Assembly (NCBI GenBank): GCA_023614405.1
Contig: CM042689.1
Span: forward strand, 325,228,305-325,292,304
Source: Avena insularis
Lineage: Eukaryota; Streptophyta; Magnoliopsida; Poales; Poaceae
DNA length: 64,000 nucleotides
Direction: 5' to 3'
Shown: positions 57,201 through 64,000 of the stretch, piece by piece
Numbering within the stretch: position 1 is the first letter of the stretch
How the letters are laid out: the number at the start of each line of letters is the position of its first letter
Translations under genes and position numbers: made by a program
Notes under the pieces: model-generated
Told to the model about the DNA's origin: nothing
Seen by the model: the letters and a program-made list of their open reading frames with translations, nothing else
Database searches by the model: none

Positions 57201-59129
57201 AAACACAAAAATGCCCCTGAATTTAAATAGATTCTAGAAAATAAAATAAAAGTCCAAAAATTATAAATAAAATATTTTTGGATTCACAATAATCCAAATT
57301 ATCTAAATAAATTAAGAAATGAAATTTTAGAAATATAATTTTTATTAAGAATTTTGTAATCTATATATTCCTTATGGAATTTTATAAAATTATTGATAGA
57401 TGATAAAAATAAATAAAAATCACTTTTGTTATATACCAATATTGTAGTATTTTAGAAAAATACTAAACAAATAATTTATATATTTGGTTAATAATAATTC
57501 TTAAAGGAATTATTAAATAAGTTAAAGTTAAATAAAAGAAAAGAAAATAAAGAATACAACATTCCATAAACATTAATAATTTATAGTTATAAACTCTTTA
57601 CTTATGAAAATAGTTTTATAATTTAAAATAATGAGGGAGAATACACACCAAACTAAATGATGCATTACATTACCTTGCATAATCATTTTGCTTCTTTAAA
57701 TATTGTCCTTACCGGGCAATAATGATGTTTTGTAGACATAGAAGCTCAAGGTCCAGTGCAAGCATCCGACTTCACTACCTTGCAATCACAAGGCAAGTTC
57801 ATCACTTGCTCATGTCCTTTGAAGAGTCTTTATCAAGTATTTGCAAATTGTGTGTTATCATCTATATTCCAGAAAAAGAAGATATTATTTTCTCAAAATA
57901 AATAAATATTAGATATCATCCTAAGTGTTGATATGCCGGAGCAATAGAACTTAGGTTTCTATTTGAAATACTGATGAACAATTAGGGATTAATAACCCAT
58001 GACATCAGTGATTCTAGCGCCGTATATTACGCGTTAGCCATGATATTTGGAATGGGACGGAGAAGTCAGCTGTATCTTTTTCCTCTCGTATGGAGGCAAG
58101 ACGACCTTAACGTGACGTTGTGATTCCTTGTGTGGATGCAACATATGGGTGGGCACCCTTACGCCCCACACTTTTGGTGTCTAGATTATCTATGGATGGT
58201 GTTTAGGGATTTAGTCCATTTAAATGGTACTATTCCGGGCATCACCAGGTCATAGAGTCTTCGGGAACTCATCGGGGTTTTAGCCTGCCCGAAAGGGGGC
58301 TTAACGGAGGTGAGCCGGCCCCGAAGGATCATGCAGACATATGAGGTCGCGGAGAGGGCAGTGATTGGCTTGGACCAACTACTGGGCCCCACATCATGGA
58401 ATTGTGGATGGGAAAAATGCGGTTGTGCAACAAGGAAGTTGATCTCTCATGGGTAAAGTAACGCACCTCACATATTGTAAGAATTGTAACTTGTTACTCC
58501 TGTTACGGGAAGGAGCTCTGACGCGCGGAAAGGAACTCCATGAAAATTCTGGTTAACCTGTGAAGGCTGATGGTCATAGATTTTCATAATAAAATCAATC
58601 TTTGAAGAAAGATTTACAAAAACTGCATAGTGCCAAGGACTTTTAGTCCGGGGTGGTAGTTAGAGCATCAAACTTCCCACCTTGCATATAATGAACTTGC
58701 TAGGTAACGCTGTTACTCATCCTTTCCTTTGAATCCTTGCTTAGACTCTGAGAATCTAGAAGATACTCCAATGTATGCAATTGAGAGCCAAGAGGAGGTC
58801 TTCTATGAAGAGCCCAACTTGTATGGAGTCGTAGAAGGGGATGACTATGATATCGTCTACGGAGGAGAGTTCCAAGAGTCTGAATAATTATTATAGTTCT
58901 AGGAGCCACTTGAGCCGAGCAACATGAACAATATATAGCAATAAGTATTTGAGCTCAATTTGGAGTTTAAGTTTTTAATTTGAAACTTCCGCTGAAACAC
59001 TTATATTTTGGTTTGTAAGTTGAATCTTTTGAAAGTCTTGGACTTCTGGTATTGTAAAAATTATAATGTGTGTATGTTTGTAATATGGACCCACAATGTT
59101 TCTATTGTACCACTCTGAGGGATGTGATA
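54265..59129 (+). repeat. Fragment D: probable long 3' LTR
   Basis: Starts TGTAACATCCCAG immediately after the polypurine tract. The right limit is proposed at GGGATGTGATA (59,119-59,129), which mirrors the start with two changes and would give a 4.87 kb LTR. Internal structure: an AT-rich part (54,330-54,830), a featureless stretch (54,830-56,590), a GC-rich block (56,640-57,150), a very AT-rich stretch (57,180-57,650) and a mixed region to 59,129. No protein-coding block is recognised. Element E sequence clearly resumes by about 59,270; 59,130-59,270 is unassigned. Confidence 0.55.
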
Positions 59130-59269
59130 TTTATGGAACAGTGTTCTGTGGATGTCATGTCAACGACTATAGTGTACTACACATGCAGTGGTATGCTTGG
59201 TCACCGCATTAGTTCAACTGCCCTGTAGTTTGCTTAGCCAAGTTTCTTTTTGCCTTTGTGCATGTAATG

Positions 59270-60198
59270 CTTCCAGGTGAACAAGTATTATTCAGCCACG
59301 TAGTGGCTTTTGATGTAAATATAAGTCTCTCTTTTGACTGTTGTCAAATGCCTTGATTTTTATATTCTGCTTGATTGTACACCCTTAGGGTCCTTCGAGT
59401 GCTGATCCGATGGTCACACCCTCTACTTTCTTTGGCGCCCGTCCGCCGCCTAGTGAGGCTTCGTAGTTGCATGCGTTACGGGATCGCATCCGAAGCCTGG
59501 AGAAGGACGTGCTCGTGATTCGTGGTCATGCGGATGTGTGGAAGTCCAAGACCGAGCGGGCTGTTGCGAGGGAGGAGTTTATCCTTGAAGAATTTCGGCA
59601 AATTGGCGAGCAGCTCCAGTGTAGGTCACCATGAGCCTTTTAGTTTCGACCGCGCCATGCTTTTGTGTCTTCCCACCTGCTGCTTCTTTGTGCAGTTGTG
59701 AATCTTATTCCACGGGAAGAGAAATAACATGTTGCGATTCGAATGAATTTCTTGACGCAACAAGAGTTGGAGGTCGGCGGCTTCTTCTGGATGGACCATG
59801 ATCAAGCAACTGTGCTCGCAACAGATCAAGACCGTGTCCATCAAGTGCTTTGGATGCTTAAGCGTGCCAGGTCGTCACTCGCGGCAGTCTGGGCCATGAT
59901 GTTTCCTTTGGATGCGGCTCCCTCTAGTTTCCTGGGCTTGCTGGGAAAATTCTGTGACACGGTAGTCGTGAAGGAGCTCGTACGTCATCAGCTGGTGGCA
60001 GGCGTGAAGGCAGCCCTATCATTGATTCGGTTGCATCATCGTGATGTGGACCTGGCGAAGATAGCAGCTGGACCACCTCCGCTTCCAGATGGTATGGCTT
60101 GGGATATTTGTCCCCATTATGAGGCAGTGGCGCAGTATGCCGAAGAAATCGTAGATATTTTTGAGGAACAGACGAACGTCTTACTCCAACATGGTTGA
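59270..60198 (+). pseudogene. Antisense gene of element E, 3' part
   Basis: Resumes in intron sequence matching B (CCACGTAGTGGC near 59,276). Acceptor at 59,388, exon to 59,620 with a TAG near 59,466, donor/acceptor 59,621/59,695. The last exon to 60,198 encodes MMFPLDAAPSSFLGLLGKF and KELVRHQLVAGVKAALSLIR, the C-terminal domain shared with B. The final residues (EEIVDIFEEQTNVLLQH) extend past the B copy, which seems to lack this tail by frameshift. Confidence 0.8.
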
Positions 60199-60545
60199 CT
60201 CCTGCAAATATAAAAATAGGATGATGTAAAGTCTATAATTTTCCGAGTGGGCTTTGGTGCCCTATGTAAAATTGTATGTGCTGGCATGTAGTGCTTTATT
60301 GACTGTGAATCGTGCATGTCCTTTTCGTTAGCCTGACGTGGTCAGCTACTCAGGGTTTATGCATTGTTGCTGTCAATCGACGAGGTTGTATGGTGAGGTG
60401 TAGCCCCCAAGCATATTTTAACGATGTAAATGTATGCAAAGAGAAATTTGGTCCAATGAACTTAGCTTTTATGCATCGTAATGTAGGAGGTACAGTGTTC
60501 GGGTGAGTAGCCTGTCTAAATAGCTTTACTGAAAGTAAAATACGA

Positions 60546-63147
60546 CTATGGGTAGAAGCGTCGCAGGTGCGTGACGTTTAAAGGGTTGGAGTATTCGACT
60601 AAATATTCGACCTCCTTTAGGCGATAGGCGCCACCTATGATTACTTCGGTGACGACGTAGGGTCATTCCCAGGGGGATTCGAGCTTTACGTGCCCCTTCT
60701 GCTTGAGTCGCAGGACGAGATCTCCTTCAACGAAGGATCTTGGGTGTAGCCGGTGGCTGTGGTAATTGCGAAGACTTTGCTGGTACACCACCGAGCGAGC
60801 TACTGCGATGTCGTGAGCCTTGTCCAGTGTGTCGACGGTGTCTTCGAGTGGACCATTGATTCGGCTTCGCTGTAGGTGACAACCCGCGGGGCCCTGTAGC
60901 ATACTTCAGTAGGTAGTACTGCTTCGGCTCCATACACCATAAAGAAGGGTGTGTAGCCTATAGAGCTGTTTGGTGTTGTGCGCAGGCTACAAAGGACGGA
61001 GGTAGCTCATCCGCCCAGGCTCCCACCGGCCTTTCGAGCGGGCGTAGCAGTTGCTTTTTTATGCCATTTCCAACGAGACCGTTAGCCTTTTGGACCTTCC
61101 TGTTGGTCTGCGGGTGCGCCACGGAGGCGTATGTGAGGTTGATGTCGATATCTTCGCAGAAGTCTTGGAACTCTCTTGAGGTGAAGTTCGAGCCATTATC
61201 CATTATGATGATGTGAGGCACCCCGAACCTGTAAACGATGGACTCGAAAAACTTGACGGCGGAGGCGTCGGTTTGGTTAGTGACGGGTATAGCCTCGATC
61301 CACTTTGTGAACTTGTCGACTGCTACCAGGAGGAAAACATGTCCCTTGGCAAAGATTTTGGCAGCTTGCCAATCATGTCGAGTCCCTATTGGGCCAAAGG
61401 CCACGCCAATGGTATGGGTCACAGCTCTGAGCCTGGCGCGTGCGGCTTATCTGTGAAGCTTTGGCAGGCGTTGCATCTCTGGATGATGTCCTTGGCATCG
61501 CCCATTATCGTTGGCCAACAGAAGACAGCTTGTAGAGCCTTGGCGACGAGGGCGCGACTGCCTGCATGGTGGCCACAGATACCTTCATGGATGTCGAGGA
61601 GGATTCTCTTCCCGTCACTGTTAGTGACACACCGTTGGAGCACACCCGAGATGCTGCGCTTGTATAGCTTGCCGTTGATGATGGTGAAGGCCTTTGATCG
61701 GGGAGCTATGTGTCGAGCATCGGTTGGATCCTCAGGCAGCTATTTGCTTATCAGGTACTTGAGGTACGGTTGAGTCCATGTTTGTTCAACTACCATGACC
61801 TGCATGAGTCTTACCAGTTCGATATCTGTATCGAGCTCCTCAGATCCTTCGGTTTTCTCGGGTGGCACAGCCCCCGAGTGTCTTGCGGCTTCGGTTGTGT
61901 CTTTTGCTCGAGGAACACACCGGGTGGCACTGGGGCATAGGTGGAGCCAATGTTGGCCAGCTTGTCTTCTTCCTCATTGCTTTCTCTTCCAACATGCCAG
62001 AGTTTGCAGCCGTCGAAGTCTCCTTTGAGTGAGTTGTAGAGCGCACGGTATGCGATCATGTTGGCACTATGGGCATCGCACTCGTTCATTGTCTGCTGGA
62101 CGACGAGGTTGGAGTCACCGTAGATGACGAGGCGTGTGGCGCCACACAACTTGGCCATCCGCATGCCATGTAGGAGTGCCTCGTACTCAGCTTCATTGTT
62201 GGATGCGCGGAACTTCATCCGAAGGACATATCTCATCTTGTACCCTTGAGGGGACATCAATATTATTCCGTCTCATGCTCCAGCCTCGTGTTTCGAGCCG
62301 TCGAAGTGCATTGTCCAGGACTGGGACATGTCTAGGGTGTCCGGAAACTAGAGCTCCATCCAGTGGATGAGGAAGTCAGGGAGAACCTGAGACTTGATAG
62401 CGGTGTGCCTCTCGTAGACGATGTCTTGAGGGTACAGCTTGATGCCCCATAGGTCTACTTGGCCAATAGCTTCGGGGTTGTTTAGGATGTTCGATAGCAG
62501 TGCGTCATTGATGACTACGATCTGATGCTCCTGAAATTAGTGACTCTATCAACGAGCCGTCATGAATACGCCGTAGGCGGACTTCTGGTAGTGAGGATAC
62601 CTCTGCTTTGTTGGGGTCAATACTTCTCTGAGGTAGTAGACTGGGCGTTGCACCCCGTGTCATGGGCTCCCTCTCCTTTGGTGTGACCAGAACTTGAGAT
62701 GTGGAGAGCAGACGCTTGAGGTCTTCGAATGCCTCATCAGCTTCAGCCGTCCACTCGAATTTTTCGGCCTTGCGCAATAGCTGATAGAAAGGAAGGGCCT
62801 TCTTGCCCATGAGTCTGCTGAACCTACTGAGCACCACGATTCGCCCAACTAACTACTGGACCCCTTTGATGTTCTTGGGCTTCTCCATGGCTAGTATAGC
62901 CCTGATTTTTTTGGGTTGGCCTCGATGCTTTGCTGAGAGATGAAGTACCCGAGTAATTGGTCGAATGGGACGCCGAAGGCGCAATTGTCCGAGTTCAGCT
63001 TGATCTTGTAGCGATCGAGGTTGTCGAACGTCTTGCGGAGATCGTCGATGAGTGTGTTGGCCTCCTTGGTCTTGATTACTCCATCGTCGACATAGACCTG
63101 GATGTTGCGTCTGACCTGGCTCTTCAGGCATGCCTGGATGTGCCTTT
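60546..63147 (-). pseudogene. Element E pol: partial RT, RNase H, integrase
   Basis: Begins at the F insertion inside RT (HIQACLKSQVRRNIQVYVDD; the first-strand half of RT is lost). Then LGYFISQQSIEA, the RT-RNase H connection (62,837-62,505; FYQLLRKAEKFEW), RNase H (62,260-61,811; EYEALLHGMRMAKL, VIYGDSNLVVQQT), the zinc finger (61,643-61,419; GICGHHAGSRAL, CNACQSF) and the integrase core (61,422-60,958; IIMDNGSNF, SVAHPQTNRKVQKANG). The C-terminus ends at R-R-F-Y-P and a stop at 60,546-60,548. The first integrase Asp block is degraded, and the D-x-Q-V-E-K region reads R-K-V-Q-K. Several frame changes are present. Confidence 0.88.
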
Positions 63148-64000
63148 CACTACTAGGAAAACGGCTATAGGTAATCAGCACATCTGTGGCTCACATGGTT
63201 GAAGTGCCCCACGGCTAAAACAGGCGTGGCTCACCTGTGGGCAGTGCCCTACTAGTAACTAGAACAACCGTGGCGCACATGACTATAGTGCGCCACAGAT
63301 ATGTGTGGGCCAGGGCCCTGTTGGCCGCACGCCAAACATCTGTAGCGCACTATAGTCATGTGCGCCACGGTTGTTAGTGTCAACCGTGGAGCACATGGAA
63401 GTGCGCTTCGCCCCTTCTGTGAAAGCGGCCACAAACATCTGTGGCGCACATGGCATAGTGCGCCACAGATGTTTCTACTCCCTGTGGCGCACTAGGGCCG
63501 TGTGCGCCACGGATGTGTCGATTTTTTAGGACAGCACTTTATGTGCACATGTGTGACCACATCCACCACCCCACACTTCACTTTCCCCTTCTTCTTCCTC
63601 CTTAGATCTAGTCGGGATCTTCTCCTTCCCACCTCAATTTCTCCACCCATTCACCATTTTTAGCATGTAAAACTTGCTTTGGATGTTACATAAGTAATAG
63701 AGGAAGGTCTCCGGTCTCTCATCTCCTTCTCTGGTCGACGCGCGCACCTCTCCTTTCCATCTTTCTCGCGATCGGTCTCTCATCTCGGTAGGTTGTCCAT
63801 GTAAGGATGTGTTCATGTGTATATGGATGATGTGCTCATATGTATGTAGATGATCGATGCTCATGATGTGTGTATGGAGAGGATCGATGGTCATATATGT
63901 GTGTGTATATGGAGAGTATCGATGATGCTCATGCATGTGTGTATGGAGAGGATAATGATATGTTCATGTGTGTATGGATCGGTCTCTCTCTCTCTTGTGT
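63148..64000. mobile_element. Element F: terminus of a CACTA (En/Spm) transposon
   Basis: CACTACTAGGAAAACGG at 63,148 is the typical cereal CACTA terminal inverted repeat. It is preceded by TTT, the possible 3-bp target duplication. The next 380 bp hold subterminal repeats of GTGCGCCACAG in both orientations (for example near 63,289, 63,361, 63,462 and 63,496), which could bind transposase. A C/T-rich segment (63,560-63,660) and tandem GTGTATGGAGAGGAT units follow. The other end is outside the window. No transposase gene is seen in these 850 bp. Confidence 0.85.
63800..63990. repeat. Imperfect tandem repeats of 35-45 bp near the window end
   Basis: Units built on GTGTATGGAGAGGATCGATG and CTCATGATGTGTG recur about four times with changes (about 63,815, 63,870, 63,910 and 63,940). 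They lie inside element F. Confidence 0.7.

Larger units (their letters stand above)
49945..63147 (-). mobile_element. Element E: Tat-like Ty3/gypsy retrotransposon related to B, 5' end missing
   Basis: The left side is a 3' LTR (49,945-50,435) followed by PPT-like modules, an antisense gene and then pol on the minus strand, in the same layout as element B. The protein-level match is clear throughout, but the LTRs differ considerably, so this is a separate insertion of a related family. It is interrupted by fragment D at about 54,010-59,130 and cut in RT by element F at 63,148. The 5' LTR, PBS, gag and protease are not in the window. Confidence 0.88.

Noticed and set aside
63560..63990. CRISPR-like or satellite array at the window end
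   Set aside because: Units are imperfect, adjacent without unique spacers, and lie inside a plant CACTA element.

Overview
The window looks like intergenic DNA from a large-genome grass, most likely a pooid/Triticeae-type cereal. It is a stack of nested transposable elements: Ty3/gypsy LTR retrotransposons with 0.5 to about 5 kb LTRs, CACTA DNA transposons and a Mutator-like element. I see no intact host gene, no rRNA or tRNA gene and no CRISPR array. Nearly every coding region carries stops or frameshifts. Species and named families cannot be settled without a library search.

Layout. 1-10,733: a decayed Mutator-like element (MULE). A FAR1-type transposase pseudogene (+, about 1,004-3,468) converges on a ULP1-type cysteine-protease pseudogene (-, about 10,739 to 3,790). 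Non-coding parts are littered with an ACATCC-type word. 10,734-34,968: element A, a chromodomain gypsy element on the minus strand with 3.2-3.3 kb LTRs, an initiator-Met-type PBS and a 5-bp target duplication with one transition. Its reverse transcriptase is split inside the catalytic Y-I-D-D box by element B (16,293-28,975), a Tat-like gypsy element with 0.49 kb LTRs and a perfect GTCAT duplication. B carries gag-pol on the minus strand and a multi-exon antisense gene (gypsy-type transposon domain) on the plus strand.

34,969-about 35,400: unassigned DNA. About 35,400-43,060: element C, an Athila-like gypsy element on the minus strand with its 5' LTR (41,549-43,060), gag, pol and an extra coiled-coil ORF downstream of pol. 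No 3' LTR is visible. 43,061-49,944: a CACTA-type second gene (minus strand) joining a plant En/Spm-associated domain, a ULP1-like protease relic and an RNase H1/viroplasmin-like N-terminal domain. A roughly 220-bp tandem array lies in its likely intron.

49,945-63,147: element E, a relative of B with 3' LTR, antisense gene and pol. Its antisense gene is interrupted at about 54,010-59,130 by fragment D (the chromodomain end of another gypsy element plus a possible 4.9 kb LTR). E's RT is cut at 63,148 by element F, the terminus of a second CACTA element that runs off the window.

How the parts relate. B and E are independent copies of one lineage. Their antisense genes share at least seven intron positions, which is the strongest evidence here for a real spliced gene inside a retrotransposon. 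Insertion order can be read from the nesting: A before B, E before D, and F into E. Two unrelated DNA transposons, the MULE and the CACTA, each carry a ULP1-family gene.
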